A stretch of 64,000 bases of DNA, from positions 186,001 to 250,000 of the forward strand of contig NZ_VEDO01000006.1 of assembly GCF_007677875.1 (NCBI RefSeq), read 5' to 3'. The notes beneath the pieces were generated by a model. The model did no database searches. It was given only the letters and a program-made list of their open reading frames with translations, and was not told where the DNA came from. How positions within the stretch are numbered: the stretch's first letter is position 1; each line of letters starts with the position of its first letter. Positions 34,879-42,913 of this stretch are shown here, piece after piece. Position numbers and translations under genes: made by a program. The stretch is from Variovorax boronicumulans (GTDB lineage: Bacteria; Pseudomonadota; Gammaproteobacteria; Burkholderiales; Burkholderiaceae_C).

Positions 34879-36020
34879 GCAAGAGCCCCGCGCGCGTCGA
34901 CGCGCAGCAGTTCCTCCACGTGGCCATGCAGCAGGCCACCGCGCACACCGATCAGCCAGTCGTGCAGGTTGACGGTCGGATCGCAGTGGCCGGGGATCAG
35001 CCAGAGCGCCTGCCCCAGTTCGGGCAAGGGCTGGCCGTCCTCGGCATGCAGCACGCCATGCTCGTCGCCGCCATTGGCATAGCGCCAGGGCGTCCCGCCT
35101 TCGGGCCGGTGCACCACCGGCAGCCCCGAATCGATGGCATGGCTCTTGTGGCCCGCATCGCAGACCGCATGGCGGGCGTTGCGGCTGATGACCTGGGACT
35201 TGAGGAACAGCGCGTGTTCGAACGCTGGCTGCTCCGGGTCGGCGTCGTTGCCAGCGTAGTCCGCGTCCATGAACAGGAAGGAGCCGGACTGCAGCTCGCC
35301 GTACAGGCCGCTGGCCGCCTCGTGCACCATGCTGCCGGTGCCCGCGCCCGTTACCAGCGGCACGGCCAGGCCGGCCTGGGCGAAGGCGTCGAGCTGGTCG
35401 CGCACGAGCAGCAGCACGGCGGCGATGGCGGAGCGCCGGTCCTCGGCGCTGCGCAGGTGCTGCGCCTTGCCGTGGTAGGCCTGCAGTCCGGCGAAGCGCA
35501 ACGCCGGCGCGGCGGCGATGCGCTGCGCCAGCTGCACCGCCTCGGGGCCGGGCGCAAGACCGCAGCGGCCCTGACCCACGTCGATCTCCACGAACACGTC
35601 GATGGCGTCCTGCGCGCCGGCCAGCGCGGCGGCGAGCCGGTCCACGCCTTCGGCGCTGTCGGCCGCGATGGCGAGGCGGCCCCCGCGCTGCTGCAAGCTG
35701 CGGGCAAGCTCCGCCACGCGCGCGAGCTTGGCCGGCGCGATCACCTCGTTGCTGATGTACAGGTCGAGCACGCCGGCGGCGGCCAGCGCCTGGGCCTCGG
35801 CCGTCTTTTGCACGCAGGCGCCCACGGCGCCGGCTGCCACCAGGCGCTGCGCCAGCGCGGCGCACTTGTGCATCTTGGCGTGGGGCCGCCAGCGCACGCC
35901 GTGCTGGCGGGCGAACGCGGCCATGCGCGCGATGTTGCGCTCCATGGCATCGAGGTCGAGCACCAGGGCGGGCGTGTCGATGTCCGCGACGGCTTGGCCG
36001 ATCGTTGCAGGGGCGTTCAT
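34875..36020 (-). CDS. DSD1-type PLP enzyme (D-threonine aldolase / D-serine dehydratase-like)
   Basis: 381 residues of fold-type III PLP enzyme with an alanine-racemase-like barrel. DTPALVLDLDAMERNI opens it and RPHAKMHK carries the PLP lysine (K49). The C-terminal metal site region reads PGHCDPTVNLHDW, with the His and Cys that bind a divalent metal in D-threonine aldolase and 3-hydroxy-D-aspartate aldolase. It splits or dehydrates a D-hydroxy amino acid; the exact substrate is unsure. Its start shares ATGA with the phosphatase upstream and its stop shares ATGA with the beta-helix gene downstream, so the three form a coupled operon. Confidence 0.87.
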   Translation of the reverse strand: MNAPATIGQAVADIDTPALVLDLDAMERNIARMAAFARQHGVRWRPHAKMHKCAALAQRLVAAGAVGACVQKTAEAQALAAAGVLDLYISNEVIAPAKLARVAELARSLQQRGGRLAIAADSAEGVDRLAAALAGAQDAIDVFVEIDVGQGRCGLAPGPEAVQLAQRIAAAPALRFAGLQAYHGKAQHLRSAEDRRSAIAAVLLLVRDQLDAFAQAGLAVPLVTGAGTGSMVHEAASGLYGELQSGSFLFMDADYAGNDADPEQPAFEHALFLKSQVISRNARHAVCDAGHKSHAIDSGLPVVHRPEGGTPWRYANGGDEHGVLHAEDGQPLPELGQALWLIPGHCDPTVNLHDWLIGVRGGLLHGHVEELLRVDARGALA

Positions 36021-36655
36021 GCGCTGACTTCGTCGAGTGCGGCGTCGTCCAGGTGCGCCGTGTCGGCCCAGCCGACCAGCGTCAGCGTCTCGGGCGTCCA
36101 GAGCAGGCGGTTGATCGCGGCGTTGCCCAGCGCCCAGGTGCGCGGGGCCTGCAATTCCTGCCCGGTCGCGGCGCGGTACAGCACATCCATCACGCCGCCG
36201 TGGCCGACCAGCACGATCTGCCCGCCGGGGTGCCGTGCCGCCAGCCGGTTCAGCGTGCCGACGATGCGCTCGCGAAAGCGCAGCAGCGATTCGCCGCCGG
36301 CGGGCTCGAAGGCCGGGTCGCGCTTGCGCCAGCGCAGGGCCTGGTCCGGCCAGTCCGCCTCGATCTCGGCGAAGGTCTTGCCTTCGAAGTTGCCGAAGGC
36401 GCGCTCACGCAGGCCGACATCGGCCACCACCGGCAGGCCGGCCCGCTCGGCCACGGCCTGGGCGGTCTGGTGCGCGCGGCCCAGGTCGCTGGCGTAGATG
36501 GCCGACAGCTCCTCGCCGGCCAGCGCCGCGCCGACGCGGCGCGCCTGCCAGCGGCCCGTGCCGTTGAGCGGGATGTCCAGATGGCCCTGGATGCGGGTGT
36601 CCACGTTCCAGGCGGTTTCGCCGTGGCGGATGGCGATGATGCGGGTGGCGTCCAT
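36017..36655 (-). CDS. Histidine phosphatase family protein (phosphoglycerate-mutase-like)
   Basis: 212 residues. The catalytic IAIRHGETAWN motif has the phospho-acceptor His, followed by the partner Arg in ASDLGRAHQTA, a Glu in LRERAFGNFEGKTF, and the second His in LVGHGGVMDVLYR. This is the full phosphatase set; the substrate is unknown. It is the first gene of a three-gene leftward unit, overlapping the next by four bases. The divergent oxygenase gene starts 38 bases away. Confidence 0.9.
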   Translation of the reverse strand: MDATRIIAIRHGETAWNVDTRIQGHLDIPLNGTGRWQARRVGAALAGEELSAIYASDLGRAHQTAQAVAERAGLPVVADVGLRERAFGNFEGKTFAEIEADWPDQALRWRKRDPAFEPAGGESLLRFRERIVGTLNRLAARHPGGQIVLVGHGGVMDVLYRAATGQELQAPRTWALGNAAINRLLWTPETLTLVGWADTAHLDDAALDEVSA

Positions 36656-36693
36656 CGCGGGATTCTAGGAGCGGGTGCCGGCTATGCTGCGGC

Positions 36694-37617
36694 ATGGACA
36701 GCATCCCCCGCATCGACATCGCGGCCCTCGCCGGCACGGACGCCGCCGCACGGCAGAGCGTGGTCCAGGCCATCGGCCGCGCGAGCCGCGAGATCGGTTT
36801 CTTCGCCATCACCGGCCACGGTGTGCCCCCGGCCTGCAGCGCCGCCGTCTTCGACGCCGCGCACGCGGTCTTCGCCCTGCCGGCTGCGGCCAAGCGCGGT
36901 CTCGCCATCGCCCACCACGGCCACAACCGAGGCTACGTGGGCCTGGGCGTGGAAGCGCTGGACGAGGCCTCCGCACCCGACCTCAAGGAAGCCTACAACC
37001 TCATCTGGACCGACGGGGCCACGCGCCCGCCCAATATCTGGCCCCCCATCGATGGCTGGCGCCCGCAGGTCCAGGCTTACTTCGATGCCGCGCTGGCCGT
37101 GGGACGGCGCCTGCACCGCGCCTTCGCGCTGGACCTGGGCCTGGCCGAAGACTTCTTCGACGACAAGCTGGACCGTCCGCAGGCCACGCTGCGCCTGCTG
37201 CGCTATCCGGCGCATTTCGACGCCGATGCGCCCGCGGGCCGGGCCGGTGCCGGCGCCCACACCGACTACGGCAACCTGACACTGCTGGCCACCGACGGCG
37301 TCGCCGGCTTGCAGGTGCAGCGGCGTGGCGGGGGCTGGACCGACGTGCCGGCGCTGCCGGGCGCCCTGATCTGCAACATCGGCGACTGCCTGATGCGCTG
37401 GTCCAACGACGTCTACGTCTCGACACCGCACCGCGTGCTGCCGCCCGCGCGCGAGCGCTATTCGGTGGCCTTCTTCCTGGACCCGAACCCGGCCGCGCTG
37501 GTCAGCGCCATCCCGGGCTGCGTGCCGGCCGGCGCAACGCCGCGGCACGCGCCCATCACGGCCGGCGAGCACCTGCGCCAGCGCCTGGCCGCCACCTACG
37601 GCGCCATCACTTCTTGA
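36694..37617 (+). CDS. Isopenicillin N synthase-like 2-oxoglutarate/Fe(II) oxygenase
   Basis: 307 residues. N-terminal DIO-N region (IPRIDIAALAG, IGFFAITGHGV) and C-terminal double-stranded beta-helix. Iron ligands are in AGAHTDYGNLTLL (His, Asp) and STPHRVLPP (His), and RYSVAFF holds the 2-oxoglutarate-binding Arg and Ser. It hydroxylates or oxidises a small molecule that cannot be named from sequence. It is divergent from the phosphatase operon, and its last 11 bases overlap the convergent lipoprotein gene. Confidence 0.9.
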   Translation: MDSIPRIDIAALAGTDAAARQSVVQAIGRASREIGFFAITGHGVPPACSAAVFDAAHAVFALPAAAKRGLAIAHHGHNRGYVGLGVEALDEASAPDLKEAYNLIWTDGATRPPNIWPPIDGWRPQVQAYFDAALAVGRRLHRAFALDLGLAEDFFDDKLDRPQATLRLLRYPAHFDADAPAGRAGAGAHTDYGNLTLLATDGVAGLQVQRRGGGWTDVPALPGALICNIGDCLMRWSNDVYVSTPHRVLPPARERYSVAFFLDPNPAALVSAIPGCVPAGATPRHAPITAGEHLRQRLAATYGAITS

Positions 37618-38251
37618 GCGGGATTTCGATGTTGACCTGCCGCACACCGGCGGGCGGCTGCGGAAAGCTGCTCAGCGCGGCGTCGAACATGGGTGCGAGC
37701 AGGGACGGATCGTTGGGCCAGCGCGATTCGTGCACGGCGCGCGTCTCGTAGACCACCTGCTGGTTGGACAGATCGCGGATCACCACACTGACCTGGCGCT
37801 GCGCGTAACTGCGGTCCCACATGTCGTTGCGGTAGCTCCAGTACGGCCCCCAGCCGTAGAAGCCGGCGCCGCCGGCCCAGCGCCGGCCGTAGTAGGGGCC
37901 CCAGGGCCCGAAGCGGCTGTAGACCCAGGGGTCGACGAGCTGGGTGGTGCTGACCACGTCGCTGCCGATCAGCACGCTGTAGCGCGCCGCGGCCTCGCTG
38001 CGCACCCAGCCGGCCTTGGCCAGCGCGGGCTCGGCCGCGGCCTCCAGCTGGGCCTGCGCGCCCGCGGCCGACTGCTGCGAGGGCAGCCGCTCGAAGCGGT
38101 AGGTGGCAGGCTGGGGCACCGTGCGCAGTTCGGAAAAGGTCTGCACCTGGTTGTCGACCACGTAGCTCGTGGCGCAGCCGGACAGCAGCACGGTGGCCGC
38201 GACGGCCAGCGCCAGGGTCATTCGCGTCTGGATTCGCACAGGGACTCGCAT
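37607..38251 (-). CDS. DUF4136 family lipoprotein
   Basis: 214 residues. Signal peptide with lipobox VLLSGC (MTLALAVAATVLLSG then Cys), then a DUF4136-type body with tyrosine/tryptophan-rich FGPWGPYYGRRW and FYGWGPYWSYRND and C-terminal QVVYETRAVHESRWPND. It is expected at the cell envelope; function is unknown in the family. AGGAGG 7 bases upstream fixes the ATG at 38251 rather than an earlier in-frame ATG. Its end overlaps the convergent oxygenase gene. ttcA ends 30 bases upstream in the same direction. Confidence 0.85.
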   Translation of the reverse strand: MRVPVRIQTRMTLALAVAATVLLSGCATSYVVDNQVQTFSELRTVPQPATYRFERLPSQQSAAGAQAQLEAAAEPALAKAGWVRSEAAARYSVLIGSDVVSTTQLVDPWVYSRFGPWGPYYGRRWAGGAGFYGWGPYWSYRNDMWDRSYAQRQVSVVIRDLSNQQVVYETRAVHESRWPNDPSLLAPMFDAALSSFPQPPAGVRQVNIEIPLKK

Positions 38252-38281
38252 GTCAATGCCTCCTCGACGCACCGTCCCCGC

Positions 38282-39208
38282 TCAGAGCCGGACGACCTGC
38301 AGCAGCGGTGCGATGGGCGGCGCGATGTCTTCCGCGTCGAACGCCTTGTCGCCGGAGGGATCGGGCACGCCCGTGGTCTTCAGACCCTTGAAGTCGTAGC
38401 GGGTTCCGTCCATGAGGTGCGAGGGCACCACGTTCTGCAAGGCCGTGAACATGTTTTCCACGCGGCCCGGGTACTTTTTCTCCCACTCCTGCAGCATGGC
38501 CGCGACCTGCTTGCGCTGCGCGTTCTCCTGGCTGCCGCACAGCGTGCACGGGATGATGGGGAACTGCCGGTGCGCAGCCCAGCGCACCAGGTCGCGCTCG
38601 GGCACATAGGCCAGCGGACGGATCACGATGTGGCGGCCGTCGTCGCTGACCAGCTTCGCCGGCATGCCCTTGAGCTTGGCGCCGAAGAACATGTTGAGGA
38701 ACAGCGTCTGCAGGATGTCATCGCGGTGGTGGCCCAGCGCGATCTTGGTCGCGCCCAGCTCGTCGGCCACGCGGTACAGGATGCCGCGGCGCAGCCGGCT
38801 GCACAGGCCGCAGGTGGTCTTGCCCTCGGGGATGACGCGCTTGACGATGCTGTAGGTGTCCTGCTCCTCGATGTGGAAGGGCACGCCCACGCTGCGCAGG
38901 TAGTCCGGCAGCACGTGCTCGGGGAAGCCGGGCTGCTTCTGGTCCAGGTTCACGGCCACGATGTCGAACGAGATCGGGGCCCGCGCGCGCAGCTTGAGCA
39001 GGATGTCCAGCATGGCGTAGCTGTCCTTGCCGCCGGACATGCAGACCATGACCTTGTCGCCCTGCTCGACCATGTTGTAGTCGACGATGGCCTGGCCCAT
39101 CAGGCGGCACAGGCGCTTCTCGAGCTTGTGGGTTTCGCGCTCGATCTTCGGCTGGGCAGCGGGCGCAGCTTCGGTGGCGGGTTCTTCGGCGGTCCAGACG
39201 GCGTTCAT
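38282..39208 (-). CDS. ttcA: tRNA 2-thiocytidine(32) synthetase TtcA
   Basis: 308 residues. The PP-loop [15 protein letters not shown] activates C32 of tRNA as adenylate, and Cys pairs in [13 protein letters not shown] bind the Fe-S cluster or carry sulfur. The C-terminal region has [18 protein letters not shown] and [21 protein letters not shown] before the ATG at 39208 gives start [10 protein letters not shown]. It is downstream of the folB pair in the same direction. Confidence 0.95.
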   Translation of the reverse strand: MNAVWTAEEPATEAAPAAQPKIERETHKLEKRLCRLMGQAIVDYNMVEQGDKVMVCMSGGKDSYAMLDILLKLRARAPISFDIVAVNLDQKQPGFPEHVLPDYLRSVGVPFHIEEQDTYSIVKRVIPEGKTTCGLCSRLRRGILYRVADELGATKIALGHHRDDILQTLFLNMFFGAKLKGMPAKLVSDDGRHIVIRPLAYVPERDLVRWAAHRQFPIIPCTLCGSQENAQRKQVAAMLQEWEKKYPGRVENMFTALQNVVPSHLMDGTRYDFKGLKTTGVPDPSGDKAFDAEDIAPPIAPLLQVVRL

Positions 39209-39279
39209 AGGGCTTCCTGCGGGCAAGGGCGGGATTTTCCGTCAAGCCGGCCCTGGCCTGCCGCGCAGGGCCTTTTCGC

Positions 39280-39654
39280 TCACCACTGCCCGGCTTCGAC
39301 CCGGATCGCCACTTCGCAGTCGTCAAAGATCTCCAGCTTGGCGATCTTCACGCGCACGCCCAGCACGCCCGGCAGCTGCATGAGCCGCTGCGCCAGCTTG
39401 CCGATCAGGCTCTCCAGCAGGTTCACATGCTCGGCCGTGCACTCGTCGATGACGATCTGGCGCACCTTGCGGTAGTCCAGCACATGGGTGATGTCGTCGT
39501 CGCGCGGGCGCAGCGGCTGTGTGCCCAGGTTGAGCTCGGCATCGACGAGGATGGGCTGGGGCGCGGTCTTCTCGGAGTCCAGGATGCCCAGGTTGGCGTC
39601 GAAACGCAGCCCGGTCAGGTGCAGCGTCTGGGTGCCGGCGGCGTTGATCGTCAT
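39280..39654 (-). CDS. Dihydroneopterin aldolase family protein, copy A
   Basis: 124 residues, the typical FolB tunnel-fold size. LHLTGLRFDANLGILDSEKT, the pterin-contacting Glu in CTAEHVNLLESLIGKLA, and the strand VRVKIAKLEIF with the conserved lysine are present. FolB cleaves 7,8-dihydroneopterin in folate synthesis; FolX-type relatives only epimerise it. Its ATG overlaps the stop of copy B (ATGA). Which of the two copies is the true FolB is not decided by sequence reading. Confidence 0.85.
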   Translation of the reverse strand: MTINAAGTQTLHLTGLRFDANLGILDSEKTAPQPILVDAELNLGTQPLRPRDDDITHVLDYRKVRQIVIDECTAEHVNLLESLIGKLAQRLMQLPGVLGVRVKIAKLEIFDDCEVAIRVEAGQW

Positions 39655-40073
39655 GGCTGCGATGGTGGAAGGGTCTGGGACTTGGACAGGAACACCTCGA
39701 CGCCCACCGCCTCGCAATCTGGGTAAACATCGGGTTTGCTGGTGGCCAGGTGCACGGCCTGCACACCCGGATGCGCCAGCAGGCGCCGGGCCAGGTCGTC
39801 GCACAGTGTTTCCTGCAGCACGATGTGGCCCTGGGCGATGCGCTCGGCCACCACCGCCCGCACGAAGTCGTAGTCCACCACCTCGTCCAGGCTGTCGTGG
39901 GCCGGCGTGGACTGCGCGTAAGGCACGTAAAGCGCCACGTCGATCCACAGGCGCTGCGGGGCCTGCAGCTCGAACGCATGCGCGCCGATGCGCACCTGCA
40001 CCTCGTGGCGGCGCAGGAACAGCTTGCGGCAGTGCCGCAGCAGGCCCATGCCTTCAGTTCCTGCCGTCAGCAT
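39651..40073 (-). CDS. Dihydroneopterin aldolase family protein, copy B
   Basis: 140 residues from the ATG at 40073 (AAGGAG 7 bases upstream; overlaps the SDR gene by 20 bases) or 132 from 40049. It reads VRIGAHAFELQAPQRLWIDV, DEVVDYDFVRAVV, QETLCDDLARRLLAHP and SKPDVYPDCEAVGVEVF, all tunnel-fold FolB/FolX features. It is clearly paralogous to copy A, which it precedes and overlaps by four bases. Coupling suggests the two act in one pathway or as a hetero-oligomer; this is inference. Confidence 0.82.
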   Translation of the reverse strand: MLTAGTEGMGLLRHCRKLFLRRHEVQVRIGAHAFELQAPQRLWIDVALYVPYAQSTPAHDSLDEVVDYDFVRAVVAERIAQGHIVLQETLCDDLARRLLAHPGVQAVHLATSKPDVYPDCEAVGVEVFLSKSQTLPPSQP

Positions 40074-40854
40074 CCTGCGACTCCTTGAACCATGCATCGA
40101 CGACGAACATGACATCCCTCTCCAACGGCACCAGATGCTGGCCATTGTCCACACAGACCGTTTCGCCCGTAATGGCCGGCATGCCGGCCAGAAACAGGCA
40201 GGTCTGCGCCACATCGGCAGGATCGATCGGCCGGCGCAGCAGGTTGACGCGGCTGGCACGCTCGAAGTTCTCCGCGCTCTGCGGCCCGCTGAGGTACATG
40301 AGGCCCGGGGCCACGCCACACACGCGCACGGCCGGCGCCAGCGCCTGGGCCTGCAGTGCCACGGCGCGCTCCAGTGCCAGCTTGGACACGGTGTAGGAGA
40401 AGTAGTCGGGATTCAGGTTGGCGACCTTCTGGTCCAGCACATGCACGACACAGGCATCGGGCCGCGGACGGCGCGCCAGCTGACGCGCCAGTTCCCGGCC
40501 CAGCAGCAGCGGCGCGAGCAGGTTCACGTCGAGCTGGCGCCGGGCCCGCTCCGGCGCGAAATCCAGGCCGGTGTCGGGCTCGAACAGCGAGGCGTTGTTG
40601 ACCACGGCGCGCAGGCCATCGCCGCGCGCGGCGATGGCGTCCATCATGGCCACTGCAGCCCGCGGGTCCGCCAGGTCGGCCTGCACGGTGTCCACCGACC
40701 GGCCGGCCGCGCGCAGTTCTGCCTGAAGGGCCAATGCTGCCTCGTGCGAGTGCTGGTAGTGGCACCACACGCGCCAGCCCGCGTGCGCGAATGCACGCAC
40801 CAGTTCCGCCCCCAGGCGCTGGCTCCCACCTGTGACCAGCACTTCATCGACCAT
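40054..40854 (-). CDS. SDR oxidoreductase, FolM/pteridine-reductase-like
   Basis: 266 residues. Start VLVTGGSQRLGAELVRAF is the NADPH loop, VVNNASLF the NNAS motif, and YFSYTVSKLALERAV the catalytic Tyr-x3-Lys. The TGGSQRLG form and the C-terminal PIDPADVAQTCLFLAGMPAI with GETVCVDNGQHL resemble pteridine reductases and FolM. Together with two FolB-type genes directly downstream, this suggests dihydromonapterin or dihydrofolate metabolism. It overlaps copy B by 20 bases and the upstream membrane protein gene by 11. Confidence 0.82.
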   Translation of the reverse strand: MVDEVLVTGGSQRLGAELVRAFAHAGWRVWCHYQHSHEAALALQAELRAAGRSVDTVQADLADPRAAVAMMDAIAARGDGLRAVVNNASLFEPDTGLDFAPERARRQLDVNLLAPLLLGRELARQLARRPRPDACVVHVLDQKVANLNPDYFSYTVSKLALERAVALQAQALAPAVRVCGVAPGLMYLSGPQSAENFERASRVNLLRRPIDPADVAQTCLFLAGMPAITGETVCVDNGQHLVPLERDVMFVVDAWFKESQDADGRN

Positions 40855-41593
40855 GATCGACCACCGCTTCCCACATGCCGCGAACGAAGAAAGACAGATC
40901 CTGTGCGAAATACAGGCGCTGGGCCGGGTTCAACAGGAAGTCCTCCCCCATGGTCTTGATGAACACGCACTTCGCACCACGCCGCTCCGCGTCCCACTGC
41001 GCCACAGGATTGAGCACATAGCCCTCGCGCTCGGCCCCCAAGAGGCAGGCGTGCAGGGCCGGAGTTGCTTCGAACATCGCGCGAGCATCCCCGTCAGACG
41101 CCTGGGCCTGCATCCAGACCACGAGATTGACCTTGCGCACGTTGAGCTCCAATCGAAAGCGGAAGGCGCCGGACGTGGCAACACGCGCCACAGGCGACAA
41201 CGCATAGTCGGTGACGAAGCCCTTGGATTGGTACTCCAGCCGCACCGGCCCGGCCCCCTGAGGCGCCATGCCGTTGAGATTCTCGCGAACGGCCTTCGGC
41301 ACCTCGCCCTCCAGAACCTGCGTCGTGAACTCGCGCAGCTTGCGTGCGCCGCCATCGCCGAAGACCAACGCAACCACCACGAGCCCGAGCGGCAAGCCCA
41401 CCGTGAGGATGGACACCGCGGCGGCGACCGATTCCCGGTCCTTGTCCAGCATCCCGAACAGCAACAGGCCCATGGCACCGGCCAACGTGAGCAGCATAAT
41501 CGCCGCCAACCCCAGCTTGGCCCATGTCGGTAGCGCAAGCAGCTTGAGCCAGCGAATCAGTTCGCTGGAAGTCCGCTCCCCCTCGTCACTCAT
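40844..41593 (-). CDS. Uncharacterised membrane protein
   Basis: 249 residues, not recognised. Two hydrophobic helices lie near the N-terminus (LGLAAIMLLTLAGAMGLLLF and VSILTVGLPLGLVVVALVF), followed by a ~165-residue soluble domain containing KLREFTTQVLEGEVPKAV, RLEYQSKGFVTDYALSP and LYFAQDLSFFVRGMWEAV. The ATG at 41593 has GAGGATG upstream. Its ATG lies inside the CATG that also starts the divergent methyltransferase. Its stop overlaps the SDR gene by 11 bases, so it may be cotranscribed with the pterin genes. Confidence 0.7.
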   Translation of the reverse strand: MSDEGERTSSELIRWLKLLALPTWAKLGLAAIMLLTLAGAMGLLLFGMLDKDRESVAAAVSILTVGLPLGLVVVALVFGDGGARKLREFTTQVLEGEVPKAVRENLNGMAPQGAGPVRLEYQSKGFVTDYALSPVARVATSGAFRFRLELNVRKVNLVVWMQAQASDGDARAMFEATPALHACLLGAEREGYVLNPVAQWDAERRGAKCVFIKTMGEDFLLNPAQRLYFAQDLSFFVRGMWEAVVDHGR

Positions 41594-42695
41594 GGCGTCA
41601 TCCTCATTGTCCGCAGCCCCCTCCGATGGCTTGGCCCAGATTATCCGGCGCAGCATTTCCGAGGCCGGCGGCTGGCTGCCCTTTGACCGCTTCATGGCGC
41701 TGGCGCTCTATGCGCCCGGCCTGGGCTACTACGCCCATGCAGGCCGCAAGTTCGGCACCATGCCGCAGGGCGGCAGCGACTTCGTGACGGCGCCCGAGCT
41801 CTCGCCGCTGTTCGGCCAGGCCCTGGCCGTGCAGGTGGCCGACATGCTGGAGCGCACCGGCACCGACGAGGTCTGGGAATTCGGCGCCGGCACCGGCGCG
41901 CTGGCCGCGCAGCTGCTGGAGCACCTGGGCGACCGCGTGCGCCGCTACACCATCGTCGACCTGTCGGCTGAGCTGCGGGCGCGCCAGCAGGCCCGGCTGG
42001 CCGCGCATGCCGGCCAGGTGCATTGGGCCGACGCCCTGCCCGCGCAGATTGCGGGCGTGCTGGTCGGCAACGAGGTGCTGGACGCCATGCCCGTGCAGCT
42101 GCTGCACCGGGTGGGCGGCCAGTGGCACGAACGCGGCGTGGTGCTGCAGCATGGCGCGCTGGCCTGGCAGGACCGGCCGACCACGCTGCGCCCGCCCGCC
42201 GAGATCCCAGGCACGCACGACTACCTGACCGAGATCCATCGGCAGGGCCAGGCCTTCGTGCGCACGCTGGCCGGCCATGTGCATCGCGGCGCCGCGCTGC
42301 TGCTGGACTACGGATTTCCCGAGGCCGAGTACTACCACCCGCAGCGCAGCGCCGGCACGCTGATGTGCCACCAGGGCCACCGCGCCGACGCCGACCCGCT
42401 CGCGGACCTGGGCGCCAAGGACATCACGGCCCATGTGGACTTCACGGGCGTCGCCGTGGCCGCGCAGGACGCCGGCTGGGACGTGCTGGGCTACACCAGC
42501 CAGGCCCGCTTCCTGATCAACTGCGGCCTGCCCGCGCTGATGGACGCGGCCCCTCTTGCGCAGCGCGCGATGGCGCACCGCCTGGTCGCCGAACACGAGA
42601 TGGGCGAGCTGTTCAAGGTGCTGGCCCTGTCCAAGGGGGTCGAACCCTGGGACGCGCCAGGTTTTGCCCACGGCGACCGCAGCCACACGCTGTAA
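41592..42695 (+). CDS. MidA/NDUFAF7-type SAM-dependent methyltransferase (COG1565)
   Basis: 367 residues. WLPFDRFMALALYAPGLGYY is the family signature, SDFVTAPELSPLFGQALAV follows, and VWEFGAGTGALAAQLL is SAM motif I; VLVGNEVLDAMPVQLL and LLLDYGFPEAEYYHP are further family blocks. Eukaryotic NDUFAF7 methylates an Arg in respiratory complex I; the bacterial target is unclear. The ATG at 41592 shares the CATG tetramer with the divergent gene and has no evident Shine-Dalgarno, so the true start is uncertain; the conserved part begins by about residue 14. Confidence 0.88.
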   Translation: MASSSLSAAPSDGLAQIIRRSISEAGGWLPFDRFMALALYAPGLGYYAHAGRKFGTMPQGGSDFVTAPELSPLFGQALAVQVADMLERTGTDEVWEFGAGTGALAAQLLEHLGDRVRRYTIVDLSAELRARQQARLAAHAGQVHWADALPAQIAGVLVGNEVLDAMPVQLLHRVGGQWHERGVVLQHGALAWQDRPTTLRPPAEIPGTHDYLTEIHRQGQAFVRTLAGHVHRGAALLLDYGFPEAEYYHPQRSAGTLMCHQGHRADADPLADLGAKDITAHVDFTGVAVAAQDAGWDVLGYTSQARFLINCGLPALMDAAPLAQRAMAHRLVAEHEMGELFKVLALSKGVEPWDAPGFAHGDRSHTL

Positions 42696-42704
42696 GGCCA
42701 AACC

Positions 42705-42899
42705 ATGCTGCGCTGGCTGCTCGTCGTCTTCCTCGCGCTCATGCTGATCAGCTGGCTCCAACCCTTCCTGGCCAAGCTGGGTTTCGGGAAACTTCCGGGC
42801 GATCTGCGCTTCCGACTGTTCGGGCGCGAATGGTTCGTGCCGCTGACCAGCACCATCGTGCTGAGTGCCCTCGTCAGCCTGATTTCCAAGATCCTCTGA
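42705..42899 (+). CDS. DUF2905 small membrane protein
   Basis: 64 residues with an N-terminal helix (LLVVFLALMLISWLQPFL), a short loop GKLPGDLRFRLFGREWFVPL typical of DUF2905, and a second helix. It is an inner-membrane protein of unknown role. It is 9 bases after the methyltransferase and 14 before the ROK gene, so likely in one transcript. Confidence 0.85.
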   Translation: MLRWLLVVFLALMLISWLQPFLAKLGFGKLPGDLRFRLFGREWFVPLTSTIVLSALVSLISKIL

Positions 42900-42913
42900 G
42901 ACAAGAACTGCCC

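Noticed and set aside
34441-35865. A 474-codon leftward open frame across the PLP-enzyme gene
   Set aside because: It is out of frame with the clear DSD1-type protein, is Arg/Ala-rich and low complexity, and is a GC-rich shadow frame. Its end explains only the displaced start of the beta-helix gene.
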